Below are positions 42,340 through 51,243 of a stretch of DNA of 55,137 bases, one piece after another. Origin of the DNA: Metabacillus niabensis. GTDB lineage: Bacteria; Bacillota; Bacilli; Bacillales; Bacillaceae. The notes under the pieces were generated by a model that did not search any database, was not told the origin of the DNA, and saw nothing but the letters and a program-made list of their open reading frames with translations. The stretch is taken from positions 1 to 55,137 of the forward strand of contig NZ_CADEPK010000031.1 in assembly GCF_902829255.1 (NCBI RefSeq). The letters are read 5' to 3'. The translations under genes were made by a program, and so were the position numbers. Each line of letters begins with the position of its first letter. The first letter of the stretch is position 1.

Positions 42340-43884
42340 TTACTTTGCCCAGTCTTCGATATCCCAAACCTTTGTTACCCAATCTTCATAAAAGTCTGGC
42401 TCATGGCAGACGAGGACAACGGTACCTTTATATGCTTTAATTGCACGCTTTAGCTCTTCCTTGGCAGTAACGTCCAAATGGTTTGTAGGTTCGTCAAATA
42501 GTAGCCAGTTGCTTTCATTCATTTGCAATTTACATAAACGCACTTTTGCTTGTTCTCCACCACTTAACTGTGATAATGGACGAGAGATATGCTCGTTCTT
42601 CAAACCTGAACGTGCTAGCAGTGCTCTTATTTGATGCTGATCGAGATTTGGAAAGGCATTCCACACATCATCAATTGGTGTAATATCTCCTGCTTTTACC
42701 TCTTGTTCAAAATATGATGGAAATAAAAAGTCACCATGATTAATTGTTCCACCTAGTGGCTTCAGCTTGCCAAGGATTGTTTTCAGCAAGGTTGATTTCC
42801 CAATTCCATTACATCCAACAATCGCAATTTTATCTCCGCGCTCAATCGTCATCGTTAGCTTAGGAAGTAGTGGAGTGTCATACCCAATTTCAAGATCCTT
42901 CGCTTCAAATACATAGCGACTGCTGCTTCGGGACTCTTTAAATTCAAATGTCGGTTTTACTGCAGTTTCTGGACGGTCAATTCTTTCAATGCGGTCTAAT
43001 TGCTTTTGACGGCTTTTTGCACGACCAGTTGTTGAATAACGTGCTTTATTTTTTGTGATAAATTCCTCTTGTTTTTTTATAAATTCACGTTGCTTTTCAT
43101 AAGCTTGTAAATGTTGGTTTTTATTAATTTCAGCAAGCTCCAAAAACTTCTCATACGTTGCAGTGTATCGTGTGAGCTTAGAAAATTCTAAATGGAAAAT
43201 AACATTTGATACACCGTTCATAAATTCAGTATCATGTGAGATTAATAGAAATGCATGTGGATAATCTTTTAAATAGTTACTTAGCCAGCGAATATGTTCA
43301 ACATCTAAATAGTTGGTTGGCTCGTCAAGCAATAAGACATCAGGCTGTTCTAATAAAAGCTTTGCTAACAGCACCTTTGTTCGTTGCCCACCACTTAATG
43401 CTGAAACGTCGCGGTCTAGACCGATAGCATCAAGTCCTAACCCTCTTGCTGTTTCCTCAACCTTCATATCAAGTAAATAGAAGCCACCAGCATCAAGGCG
43501 ATCCTGAATTTGTGCCATTTTTTCTAGTAGCTCCTCTAACTCCTCAGGCGATGCAGTTGCCATTTTATCTGTTACTTCATTTAGCTCCTTTTCCTGCTCG
43601 AATAAAGGAAGAAAAGCATCATTTAATATATCGCGAATCGTTTTGCCTTTTGTTAATACAGTATGTTGATCAAGGTAGCCATAACGAACTCCTGGAGTCC
43701 ATTCGACACGGCCGGTATCGTAAATAAGCTGCCCTGTAATAATATTCATTAAAGTAGATTTTCCAACACCATTTGCCCCGACAAGTCCGACGCGTTCACC
43801 TGCTAAAAGACGAAGTGAAACATCTTTAAATAATGTACGGTCACCGAAGCTATGGCTGAGATTATCAATCGTTAATAGACTCAT
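42340..43884 (-). CDS. ABC-F family ATPase
   Basis: A 514-residue soluble protein with two ABC ATPase domains and no membrane segment. The first has Walker A GANGVGKST (about 36-44), signature LSGGQRTKV and Walker B LLLDEPTNYLD. The second has GCNGIGKST, LSGGEQAKV and LLFDEPTNHLD. A charged helical linker (about 235-320, YEKQREFIKKQEEFITKNKARYSTTGRAKSRQK in part) is the P-site tRNA interaction motif region of ABC-F proteins. Such proteins act on ribosomes, as translation factors or antibiotic-protection factors. The length fits the B. subtilis YfmM type. A resistance role cannot be concluded. Confidence 0.9.
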   Translation of the reverse strand: MSLLTIDNLSHSFGDRTLFKDVSLRLLAGERVGLVGANGVGKSTLMNIITGQLIYDTGRVEWTPGVRYGYLDQHTVLTKGKTIRDILNDAFLPLFEQEKELNEVTDKMATASPEELEELLEKMAQIQDRLDAGGFYLLDMKVEETARGLGLDAIGLDRDVSALSGGQRTKVLLAKLLLEQPDVLLLDEPTNYLDVEHIRWLSNYLKDYPHAFLLISHDTEFMNGVSNVIFHLEFSKLTRYTATYEKFLELAEINKNQHLQAYEKQREFIKKQEEFITKNKARYSTTGRAKSRQKQLDRIERIDRPETAVKPTFEFKESRSSSRYVFEAKDLEIGYDTPLLPKLTMTIERGDKIAIVGCNGIGKSTLLKTILGKLKPLGGTINHGDFLFPSYFEQEVKAGDITPIDDVWNAFPNLDQHQIRALLARSGLKNEHISRPLSQLSGGEQAKVRLCKLQMNESNWLLFDEPTNHLDVTAKEELKRAIKAYKGTVVLVCHEPDFYEDWVTKVWDIEDWAK

Positions 43885-44039
43885 ATTTTTTATCCTCCGT
43901 GAGTAAACAAGTATCTTTGCTCATTCTACTATTGTTTTATCCAATATGCTACTGGTAATCGAATGAAGTTAATCCGATTAGATTTCCTCGTTAATAACAC
44001 CTATAATAGAGAAAGGACTATGAGTGAAAGGATGTTCAT

Positions 44040-46217
44040 ATGAGTAAAACAGTCGTTCTAGCTGAGAAACCTTCAGTAGGAAGAGATTTAGCTAGAGTGT
44101 TAAAATGTCATAAAAAAGGAAATGGCTTTTTAGAAGGTGACCAATATATCGTTACATGGGCATTAGGCCATCTCGTTACATTAGCCGATCCTGAAACTTA
44201 CGGGGATCAATATAAATCATGGCGCTTAGAAGATTTACCAATGCTGCCACCACAATTAAAGCTTGTCGTAATTAAAAAAACAGGAAAGCAATTTCAGGCG
44301 GTCAAAGCACAGCTGCTTCGTAAGGATGTTCGTGAAATTGTCATTGCAACAGATGCTGGTCGGGAAGGAGAGCTTGTTGCTCGCTGGATTCTCGAAAAAG
44401 CACGGGTAAATAAGCCGATTAAACGATTATGGATTTCATCTGTAACAGATAAGGCAATTAAAGATGGCTTCAGACATTTAAAAAATGGCAAAGACTATGA
44501 AAATCTATATGCATCAGCAGTTGCCCGTGCAGAGGCAGACTGGTTAGTTGGGCTTAATGCAACCCGTGCCCTTACTACAAAATACAATGCTCAGCTCTCT
44601 TCAGGTCGTGTTCAGACTCCAACTTTAGCGATGATTGCTCAACGTGAAGAGGAAATCAAATCATTTAAGCCGAAAAAATATTATGGAATGAAGGCAGTTA
44701 CGACAGCAGGTCTTGCACTCACCTGGCATGATGCGAAAACAAATGATACAAAAACTTTTACTGAGAAACATATTGATGAGAAGCTAGCTAACTTAAAAGG
44801 TAAATCAGCAAAGGTCACTGATGTGAAAACATCACCGAAAAAGACGTATTCTCCGGCATTATATGACTTAACTGAACTACAACGTGATGCGAATAAGCGT
44901 TACGGATTTTCAGCGAAAGAGACATTATCGATTATGCAAAAGCTTTACGAGCAGCATAAAGTGTTAACATATCCACGTACAGATTCACGCTATCTTACAA
45001 GTGATATCGTTGGAACATTAAAGGATCGGTTGGAAGCTTGTCGGATCAAGCCTTATACAGCTGTCATCGCAAAAATAGTAAACAAGCCGATTAAAGCAAA
45101 TAAGTCATTTGTTGATGATCAGAAGGTTTCCGATCACCATGCAATTATCCCAACCGAAGAATCTGTTCCGTTGAGTGCGTTAAGTGAGAAGGAACGAAAA
45201 ATTTATGACTTAGTTGTAAAGCGGTTTATCGCCGTCCTGCTTCCTGCATTTCAGTATGAACAAACAGTTGTCACAGCAAAAATCGGCGAAGAAGCTTTTT
45301 CAGCAAAAGGAAAAAGAATTCTCGTACAAGGCTGGAAAGAAGTTTATACAGACTATACAGATGAAGATAGTGAAGACGATCAAAAGCTCCCTGAAGTAAA
45401 CAAAGGAGACACGCTATCTGTCGTCTCGCTAACAAAAACAACAGGGGAAACAAAGCCACCAGCACGTTTTAATGAGGCAACACTTTTATCTGCGATGGAA
45501 AACCCATCAAAATACATGGCAGGAGAAAGCAAGGAGTTAATTAAAACAATCGGTGAAACAGGTGGACTCGGTACGGTTGCAACAAGAGCAGATATTATTG
45601 AAAAGCTTTATAGCAGCTTCCTCATTGAAAAGAAAGGGAAGGAAATCTTTATTTCTTCTAAGGGCAAGCAATTATTGAACCTCGTTCCTGAAGATTTAAA
45701 ATCCCCAGTTTTAACAGCTGAATGGGAGCAAAAGCTAACAAAAATTTCAAAAGGAAACTTATCGCAAAAAGCCTTTATCAGTGATATGAGACAATATGCT
45801 AAAGAAATCGTCCAAGAAATTAAAAATAGTAAGGAACGTTTCAAACACGATAATGTTACAGGCAGCAAATGTCCAGAATGCAACAAGCTCCTTCTTGAAG
45901 TCAACGGGAAAAAGGGAAAAATGCTCGTATGCCAGGACCGCGAATGTGGCTATCGAAAAAATATAGCTCGAACAACGAATGCTCGTTGCCCGAATTGCCA
46001 TAAAAAGCTTGAGCTACGAGGTGAGGGAGAAGGACAAATTTTTGTATGCAGCTGTGGCCATCGCGAAAAAATGTCAACCTTCCAGGAAAGACGGAAAAAG
46101 AACCAAAATAGCAAAGTCTCTAAACGAGATGTAGCAAAATATATGAAGAACCAAAATGATGAGTTCACAAACTCAGCTCTCGCAGACGCACTTTCAAAGC
46201 TAAATTTGAAAAAGTAA
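44040..46217 (+). CDS. topB: DNA topoisomerase III
   Basis: A 725-residue type IA topoisomerase that relaxes and decatenates DNA. It has an N-terminal TOPRIM domain (VVLAEKPSVGRDLA, Glu9; ATDAGREGE with the metal-binding acidic residues at about 104-111) and the active-site Tyr311 in LTYPRTDSRY. The decatenation-type core ends near residue 590. The C-terminal tail holds zinc-ribbon-like CxxC pairs (CPECNKLLLE, CQDRECGY, CPNCHKKLEL, CSCGH). Its length agrees with B. subtilis TopB. A -10 TATAAT (44002-44007) lies 33 bp upstream. Confidence 0.96.
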   Translation: MSKTVVLAEKPSVGRDLARVLKCHKKGNGFLEGDQYIVTWALGHLVTLADPETYGDQYKSWRLEDLPMLPPQLKLVVIKKTGKQFQAVKAQLLRKDVREIVIATDAGREGELVARWILEKARVNKPIKRLWISSVTDKAIKDGFRHLKNGKDYENLYASAVARAEADWLVGLNATRALTTKYNAQLSSGRVQTPTLAMIAQREEEIKSFKPKKYYGMKAVTTAGLALTWHDAKTNDTKTFTEKHIDEKLANLKGKSAKVTDVKTSPKKTYSPALYDLTELQRDANKRYGFSAKETLSIMQKLYEQHKVLTYPRTDSRYLTSDIVGTLKDRLEACRIKPYTAVIAKIVNKPIKANKSFVDDQKVSDHHAIIPTEESVPLSALSEKERKIYDLVVKRFIAVLLPAFQYEQTVVTAKIGEEAFSAKGKRILVQGWKEVYTDYTDEDSEDDQKLPEVNKGDTLSVVSLTKTTGETKPPARFNEATLLSAMENPSKYMAGESKELIKTIGETGGLGTVATRADIIEKLYSSFLIEKKGKEIFISSKGKQLLNLVPEDLKSPVLTAEWEQKLTKISKGNLSQKAFISDMRQYAKEIVQEIKNSKERFKHDNVTGSKCPECNKLLLEVNGKKGKMLVCQDRECGYRKNIARTTNARCPNCHKKLELRGEGEGQIFVCSCGHREKMSTFQERRKKNQNSKVSKRDVAKYMKNQNDEFTNSALADALSKLNLKK

Positions 46218-46235
46218 CTAGAAGGGAAGCGCACA

Positions 46236-46634
46236 ATGAACCGAAAAATTGGTCATATTACGATTCTCGTTTCTGACTATGATGAAGCCATCTCCTTTTA
46301 TACAAATACGCTAGGCTTCGTCCTTTTAACTGATAATCAATTTGGTGAAGGGATGCGCTGGGTAACAGTAGCTCCTTCCCAAGAATCAGAGACCGCGATT
46401 GTATTTGTTAAAGCTGATACTGCTGAAAAGCATGCCCGCGTTGGCTCTCAGACAGCTCAGCATGTTTTTCTAGTCATTGAAACTGATGATTGTATCAGAG
46501 ACTATCATAGGATGAAGGAAAAGGGTGTTACCTTCCATGGTGAACCAAATGACATGCCATGGGGTATAGAAGTTGTTTTTGAAGATCTGTATGGCAATCG
46601 ATTTGATTTGCTTCAGGTGAAAAGCTATAAGTAA
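46236..46634 (+). CDS. VOC (glyoxalase/bleomycin resistance) family protein
   Basis: A 132-residue protein of two beta-alpha-beta-beta-beta units (IGHITILVSDYDEAISFYTNTLGF; QHVFLVIETDDCIRDYHRMKEKGV; EVVFEDLYGNRFDLLQ). Metal-binding positions typical of the fold are partly present (His4-type residue in GHIT and Glu in EVVFED). Related proteins are often called glyoxalases, but the substrate is unknown. It starts 19 bp after topB and 12 bp before the next gene, so it may be co-transcribed with both. Confidence 0.85.
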   Translation: MNRKIGHITILVSDYDEAISFYTNTLGFVLLTDNQFGEGMRWVTVAPSQESETAIVFVKADTAEKHARVGSQTAQHVFLVIETDDCIRDYHRMKEKGVTFHGEPNDMPWGIEVVFEDLYGNRFDLLQVKSYK

Positions 46635-46646
46635 GGAAGATTTAAC

Positions 46647-47108
46647 GTGCCAATCATTCAAACAGATATGTTTATTTACGCACCGCGAGAAATATGCTTT
46701 GATGTCGCACGCGATATTGAAATTCATACAGAATCAACAAGCAAGACATTCGAGAGAGCTATCGCTGGTGTTACAAACGGATTAATTGGACTAAATGAGA
46801 CAGTTACCTGGGAGGCCATTCATTTCGGGATCAAGCAAAAGCTCACTGTGCGTATCACCGAATTTGAGTTCCCAGTACGGTTTGTCGATGAAATGGAAAA
46901 GGGTGCGTTTAAGCGATTCTATCATTCGCATGAATTCATTGAGAAAGCAAACGGTACATTGATGGTAGATACGTTTGATTATACCTCCCCATTAGGATGG
47001 ATCGGAAAAATTGCTGATCGCTTATTTTTGGAGCGATATATGAAGGATTTCCTCATTACAAGGAACCGATATATTAAAAAAATTGCAGAAGAAAGAGTTA
47101 AAAATTAG
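46647..47108 (+). CDS. SRPBCC (START-like) family protein
   Basis: A 153-residue protein of the polyketide cyclase/SRPBCC fold. A first strand with the conserved YAPREICFDVARDIEIH helix pair is followed by strands (NETVTWEAIHFGIKQKLTVRI) and a long C-terminal helix ending RNRYIKKIAEE. Such proteins bind hydrophobic ligands; the B. subtilis relatives are uncharacterised. The GTG start has AAGGAAG about 8 bases upstream. It lies 12 bp after the VOC gene, in a likely operon. Confidence 0.85.
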   Translation: MPIIQTDMFIYAPREICFDVARDIEIHTESTSKTFERAIAGVTNGLIGLNETVTWEAIHFGIKQKLTVRITEFEFPVRFVDEMEKGAFKRFYHSHEFIEKANGTLMVDTFDYTSPLGWIGKIADRLFLERYMKDFLITRNRYIKKIAEERVKN

Positions 47109-47139
47109 ACGTCGCAACGAAAAATGCGACGTTTTTTTA
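47108..47139 (+). terminator. Terminator after the SRPBCC gene
   Basis: ACGTCGCA and TGCGACGT form a stem around an A-rich loop, followed by seven T. Confidence 0.92.
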
Positions 47140-47153
47140 TGCGAATTTTGTCG

Positions 47154-47258
47154 AATGACAGATTTTTATGAAATGTTGAGAGATTATTTAAAGAAGTTGA
47201 CAAATTTTTTTGTGAAGTTGACAGATTACCAGGAAAAGTTGACAGATTCAGTATCTGT
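47154..47258 (+). repeat. Five-unit 21-bp degenerate tandem repeat
   Basis: Units start at 47154, 47175, 47196, 47217 and 47238, all exactly 21 bp apart. The consensus core is GTTGACAGATT; units 4 and 5 have it exactly and unit 3 differs at one base. Twenty-one bases encode a heptad, and the frame is open through all units. Confidence 0.85.
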
Positions 47259-47295
47259 TACCGAAAAAATTTTTCAAAAGGCAGTAGGAATTTAA
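47155..47295 (+). CDS. Possible 46-residue heptad-repeat peptide
   Basis: Frame from ATG 47155: successive heptads start with M-T-D-F, L-R-D-Y, L-T-N-F, L-T-D-Y and L-T-D-S, with Lys often in last place. This predicts an amphipathic helix or short coiled coil, then a tail VTEKIFQKAVGI. The repeat unit is exactly three times seven, so it could have grown as coding sequence. Against expression: no ribosome-binding site precedes this ATG, and it follows a terminator. The frame also extends upstream into the SRPBCC gene's end (47083). Treat it as uncertain. Confidence 0.35.
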   Translation: MTDFYEMLRDYLKKLTNFFVKLTDYQEKLTDSVSVTEKIFQKAVGI

Positions 47296-47340
47296 GCTAA
47301 GAGCACGAATATGTAAAGAAAAATCAATTGGAGGGGTAAA

Positions 47341-48324
47341 ATGATTATAAAAAAAAGAGAAATTCCTCTTTCGATCCTCAAATTACAGGCCTTACTTCGA
47401 AGATTACCAAAAACTCATCCAAAAGTTCCTCTGTTGCAAGAAAACCTCGCGAAAAGACAATCAGGCTATAATGGTGAGAAGGCACTTGACTATCCATTAA
47501 GCTTTCTTTCTGAAAAAGATTATTACATTTTACATGATCTTCGTCTAAAGGATTCAGGTCATTATTTTCAAATGGACACTTTGATTCTAAACAGCAATTT
47601 TCTCGTCATTGTTGAGGTGAAAAACATCTCAGGAACCGTATATTTTGATCCAGTTTTTCACCAGTTAATCCGGACAAAGGATGGAGAGGAAACAGCTTTT
47701 AAAGATCCGATTTCACAACTAAAAAGACAGGAGCTTCATCTAAAAAATTGGCTAGCAAAAAATGACCTTCCAACCCTTCCGATTTTATCGCTTGTTGTTA
47801 TTAGTAATGAACAGACGATCATACGTACAGCTAACAATTACAAAGATGCTGCCGAAAAGGTATTACATGCCGATCATCTTCCTAATAAGCTACAACAATT
47901 TGAAAAGATGTACCAAGTCAAAAGGTTAACAGGTAAACAAATAAAAAAGGCTTGTCGCTCGTTAAAAAAAGCGGATGAACCTTTGCAATTATCATACTTA
48001 GAGCAATATGATATTACCTATGATGAATTAGTGAAGGGAGTATTTTGTCCATCGTGTCAAAGCCACCCAATGATAAGAGTATATGGATCGTGGAATTGCC
48101 TAAGCTGTGGCAATAAAGATAAGGATGCTCATATTTTGGCGCTTCAAGACTATATCCTCCTCGTTGGAACGACGATCACTAATCGTAAGTTAAGGGACTT
48201 TTTGATGATACATTCACCTAATTTAGCAACAAGACTGTTGCAAATGTTAAATTTACCTAGCGAAGGGTCAACACGGGACCGTATTTACAGCTTAAATAAA
48301 AAGGGGTTAACTCCAATGAGTTAG
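47341..48324 (+). CDS. NERD (nuclease-related) domain protein with C-terminal zinc ribbon
   Basis: A 327-residue protein. The NERD domain (about 40-150) has the PD-(D/E)XK-like set: Gly45-Glu46 (NGEKALDY), Asp79 (QMDTLIL) and Glu92-Lys94 (VEVKN), so nuclease activity is possible. A zinc-ribbon-like pair follows (CPSC and CLSCG, about residues 238-260), then a helical end. NERD proteins are common in Bacillus, and most are uncharacterised. GGAGGGG lies 5 bases before the ATG. No restriction or defence genes adjoin it. Confidence 0.85.
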   Translation: MIIKKREIPLSILKLQALLRRLPKTHPKVPLLQENLAKRQSGYNGEKALDYPLSFLSEKDYYILHDLRLKDSGHYFQMDTLILNSNFLVIVEVKNISGTVYFDPVFHQLIRTKDGEETAFKDPISQLKRQELHLKNWLAKNDLPTLPILSLVVISNEQTIIRTANNYKDAAEKVLHADHLPNKLQQFEKMYQVKRLTGKQIKKACRSLKKADEPLQLSYLEQYDITYDELVKGVFCPSCQSHPMIRVYGSWNCLSCGNKDKDAHILALQDYILLVGTTITNRKLRDFLMIHSPNLATRLLQMLNLPSEGSTRDRIYSLNKKGLTPMS

Positions 48325-48335
48325 CCCCTTTTCTA
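48298..48335. terminator. Terminator shared by the NERD gene and the small membrane protein gene
   Basis: AAAAGGGGTTAACTC pairs with GAGTTAGCCCCTTTT. The 5' arm lies within the last codons of the NERD gene. A- and T-rich flanks allow it to work on both strands. Confidence 0.88.
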
Positions 48336-48360
48336 AACCTATATATTTTGTCTAATACTA

Positions 48361-48633
48361 TTAGATGATTCTTCGTTTGCTTTTTAATTGCTTAAAGAAA
48401 GGAAGAGCAAACACGTAAAACATAGTTGCATGAGCGAGAATAACATTTAATGCAAAAATTGCACCAAACATTAGGTGACCTGCCATAGTATAATCATTGC
48501 TTATATATAAGAAGAACATAACCCACATTGCGACGATAACTGGGATCTGAAAAATAGCTAATTTCATATTCTCTTTCCATAAAAAGAGTGGAGTTGCACT
48601 TGCCATTAATAAATATGCGAAAAATACGTCCAT
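48361..48633 (-). CDS. Small integral membrane protein, unknown function
   Basis: A 90-residue protein with three predicted helices (about 2-20, 27-47, 55-80) and a basic tail (KQLKSKRR). The ATG at 48633 has AAGGAGC about 9 bases upstream; seven codons of open frame before it lack support. Two His and several Met in the last helix (HLMFG, AHATMFY) could bind metal or heme, but this is speculation. I do not recognise the family. A strong cre site lies just upstream, so expression is probably repressed by CcpA when sugar is plentiful. Confidence 0.78.
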   Translation of the reverse strand: MDVFFAYLLMASATPLFLWKENMKLAIFQIPVIVAMWVMFFLYISNDYTMAGHLMFGAIFALNVILAHATMFYVFALPFFKQLKSKRRII

Positions 48634-48659
48634 TTTGAACCAGCTCCTTAACAAAAGTT

Positions 48660-48673
48660 TGTTAACGCTTTCA
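48660..48673 (-). promoter_or_regulatory. cre site (CcpA)
   Basis: On the minus strand it reads TGAAAGCGTTAACA, matching the cre consensus TGWAANCGNTNWCA at every position. It lies 27 bp upstream of the start codon of the small membrane protein, in its leader or over its transcription start. Confidence 0.8.
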
Positions 48674-48855
48674 GATTTGTGTCAAAAAAAAGGACAATTT
48701 GTGAACATTTTGTTACATTTACTATAACATATTCCCTTTTTAGATGAAAGTGATACAAAGGAAAAATATTGTAGTTTTGAAAAATAATAAAATAGCCTCA
48801 TTTTATGCTGTCATGAATGAAGTAGAAGAGAAAATGGGATGTTAAGCAATAAACA

Positions 48856-48885
48856 TTGACGATCTTAATTTAATTGAAGTATAAG
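48856..48885 (+). promoter_or_regulatory. Promoter of the NiaP-like transporter gene
   Basis: -35 TTGACG (48856-48861), an 18-bp spacer and -10 TATAAG (48880-48885). The leader contains a CCTCCTT (complementary to a ribosome-binding site) upstream of GAGGGGGTTAAG, so the leader could fold over the translation signal. The remaining 48674-48850 is AT-rich with nothing else recognised. Confidence 0.6.
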
Positions 48886-48977
48886 TGTAGATGGAGTTAT
48901 AATTTTTCGACTATTTAATCCTCCTTCTTCAATACATCATAAATAATGAGGGGGTTAAGAAGTGAAAGGTGGTAAGG

Positions 48978-50180
48978 ATGGAGAATACTCAAGCTATATC
49001 TAGAAAGAAACTGCTCGGTGTTGCCGGCTTAGGCTGGATGTTTGATGCAATGGATGTTGGGATCCTTTCGTTCGTCATTGCAGCATTAAAGGTAGACTGG
49101 AATCTTTCCTCTTCAGAGATGGGGTGGATAGGAAGTGTCAATTCAATAGGAATGGCTGTCGGTGCGTTAGTATTTGGTGTAATGGCAGATCGAATTGGCA
49201 GAAAAAATGTCTTCATTATTACATTGTTATTATTCTCAGTAGGTAGCGGGCTTTCAGCACTCGTTACATCTTTAGCTATGTTTTTAATTTTAAGGTTTTT
49301 CATTGGAATGGGTCTAGGTGGGGAGCTTCCTGTTGCTTCAACGCTCGTGTCTGAAAGTGTACCAGCTAAGGAACGAGGAAAAGTTGTTGTTTTGTTAGAA
49401 AGCTTCTGGGCTGGTGGTTGGTTAATTGCTGCGCTTATTTCCTATTTTGTCATTCCGCATTTTGGGTGGCAAACAGCTTTAATTTTAACCGCATTACCAG
49501 CATTTTATGCACTATATTTAAGAGTGAAATTACCTGATTCACCTGCATTCCAAGCAACAGCAGCAAAAAAGGAATCATCCTTTAGTAAAATAATCAAGGT
49601 TTGGGCAAAGCCTTATGTTAAACAGACTGCAATGCTTTGGATATTATGGTTCAGTGTTGTTTTTTCTTATTATGGTATGTTTTTATGGCTGCCAAGTGTG
49701 ATGGTAATGAAGGGATTTGATTTAATACAAAGCTTTCAATATGTTCTTATCATGACATTGGCACAATTACCTGGTTATTTTAGTGCCGCCTTTTTAATAG
49801 AACGAGTTGGCCGGAAATTTGTTTTAGTTACATTTTTAATTGGAACTGCTGTCAGTGCATATTTCTTTGGAAATGCAGAAAGCCTAGGATTACTGTTAAC
49901 ATCTGGTATTTTCTTATCTTTCTTTAATCTTGGGGCGTGGGGAGCATTATACGCATATTCACCTGAGCATTACCCAACAGAAATCCGTGGCACAGGAACA
50001 GGTTTAGCGGCATCGTTCGGGCGGATTGGTGGAATTTTTGGTCCGTTATTAGTAGGATATTTAGTTGCAGCAAATGTTTCGATCCATACAATCTTCTTTA
50101 TTTTTGCCATATCCATTCTAGTTGGTGCACTCGCGGTATTGCTTTTAGGAGAGGAAACGAAGCAAAGAGAGTTACAATAA
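48978..50180 (+). CDS. MFS transporter, NiaP-like (probable niacin uptake)
   Basis: A 400-residue 12-helix transporter of the sugar-porter/SV2-like branch. It has WMFDAMDVGILSFVIAAL in helix 1, GVMADRIGRKNVF between helices 2 and 3, RFFIGMGLGGELPVASTLVSE in helix 4 and PTEIRGTGTG before helix 11. These and the length agree well with B. subtilis YceI/NiaP, a niacin transporter. Niacin specificity is inferred from that similarity; aromatic acid transport is the main alternative. The ATG at 48978 follows AAAGGTGG; a GTG three codons upstream overlaps it. Confidence 0.82.
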   Translation: MENTQAISRKKLLGVAGLGWMFDAMDVGILSFVIAALKVDWNLSSSEMGWIGSVNSIGMAVGALVFGVMADRIGRKNVFIITLLLFSVGSGLSALVTSLAMFLILRFFIGMGLGGELPVASTLVSESVPAKERGKVVVLLESFWAGGWLIAALISYFVIPHFGWQTALILTALPAFYALYLRVKLPDSPAFQATAAKKESSFSKIIKVWAKPYVKQTAMLWILWFSVVFSYYGMFLWLPSVMVMKGFDLIQSFQYVLIMTLAQLPGYFSAAFLIERVGRKFVLVTFLIGTAVSAYFFGNAESLGLLLTSGIFLSFFNLGAWGALYAYSPEHYPTEIRGTGTGLAASFGRIGGIFGPLLVGYLVAANVSIHTIFFIFAISILVGALAVLLLGEETKQRELQ

Positions 50181-50237
50181 TAGTATTACTTAAGGGATTA
50201 GAGATTCTAATTCCTTTTTTAGAAGGAGGAGCTATCT

Positions 50238-50987
50238 TTGAATAAGATGATTGAATTAATCCAGAATCACCGTTCAATTCGTAAATTTGAGGACAAATTA
50301 TTATCAGATGAACAAATAAAGACGATAGTTGAAAGCGCCCAAGCTGCATCGACTTCAAGCTTTGTCCAGGCCTATTCAATTATTGGTGTAAAGGATAAGC
50401 AGAAAAAGGAGAGGTTAGCTGAGTTAGCCGGTGGACAAGCTTATGTTGCAGAAAATGGACATTTTTTCGTATTTTGTGCAGATCTTTATCGTCATCAGTT
50501 AATTGCAGAGAATTACTCACAAGATGCGAGTGAAGCATTAGAAAGTACAGAAAAGTTTATGGTAGCGATTATTGATGCAACACTTGCTGCGCAAAATGCG
50601 GTCCTTGCTGCTGAATCGATGGGGCTTGGTGCAGTCTATATCGGTGGGCTACGGAATCAGCTAACAGAGGTATGTGAGTTGTTAAAAATTCCACCATATG
50701 TTATCCCGCTATTTGGAGTTGCAGTCGGGTATCCTGCACAGCAGCCAGATAAAAAGCAACGTCTTCCATTACAACATATTTATCATGAGGATGAATACAA
50801 TCAAGATAAAGTGGCGTATTATCAACAGTTAAATGATTATGATGAAGAAATCTCTGCTTACTATCAAAAGCGAACGAACGGAAAGCGAAAGGATACGTGG
50901 ACAGGACAAATGGCAGGATTGTTAGCAAAGCCAGCAAGGATGTATATGAAAAAGTTTGTTGAACAACAAGGGTTTAATAAAAGATAA
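50238..50987 (+). CDS. NADPH-dependent nitro/flavin reductase, NfsA/NfrA family
   Basis: A 249-residue FMN oxidoreductase. It has the NfsA/FRP-type start (IQNHRSIRKFEDKLLSDEQIKTIVESAQAASTSSF in part: HRSIRKF binds FMN phosphate; AASTSS binds FMN), AAESMGLGAVYIGGLRN and the family linker VAVGYPAQQPDKKQRLP. Members such as B. subtilis NfrA1 and YcnD reduce nitro compounds, quinones and free FMN. The TTG start has a full AAGGAGG 9 bases upstream. It lies 57 bp after the NiaP-like gene and could be co-transcribed. Confidence 0.93.
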   Translation: MNKMIELIQNHRSIRKFEDKLLSDEQIKTIVESAQAASTSSFVQAYSIIGVKDKQKKERLAELAGGQAYVAENGHFFVFCADLYRHQLIAENYSQDASEALESTEKFMVAIIDATLAAQNAVLAAESMGLGAVYIGGLRNQLTEVCELLKIPPYVIPLFGVAVGYPAQQPDKKQRLPLQHIYHEDEYNQDKVAYYQQLNDYDEEISAYYQKRTNGKRKDTWTGQMAGLLAKPARMYMKKFVEQQGFNKR

Positions 50988-50998
50988 TGGAATCTACT

Positions 50999-51034
50999 GG
51001 AGGTGTTCAGATCATGAGCAACCTCCTTTTTTCT
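50999..51034 (+). terminator. Terminator after the nitroreductase gene
   Basis: GGAGGT...ACCTCC with an imperfect inner stem, followed by TTTTTTCTT, 12 bp beyond the stop codon. Confidence 0.85.
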
Positions 51035-51243
51035 TGCTAAAAGCAGGATATTGCAGGCACATAAGTTTGTTTGCTGTTCTTTAAGTCACTCGTCGTATGC
51101 ATCACGTACATATCTCGTATCTCCGCTCCAAGCCACCACAATTTTGTTCCTTGTGATTTTGCAAAAAGAGTCAAAAAAATAGTGATGTTCCCAAGCTTCC
51201 TTGGAATAGGCTTAATTTGAGAGGAAAGAAAAGGAGGTTACTC

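Noticed and set aside
47154-47258. The 21-bp repeats as a CRISPR array
   Set aside because: Units abut with no spacers, are degenerate, and there are no cas genes.
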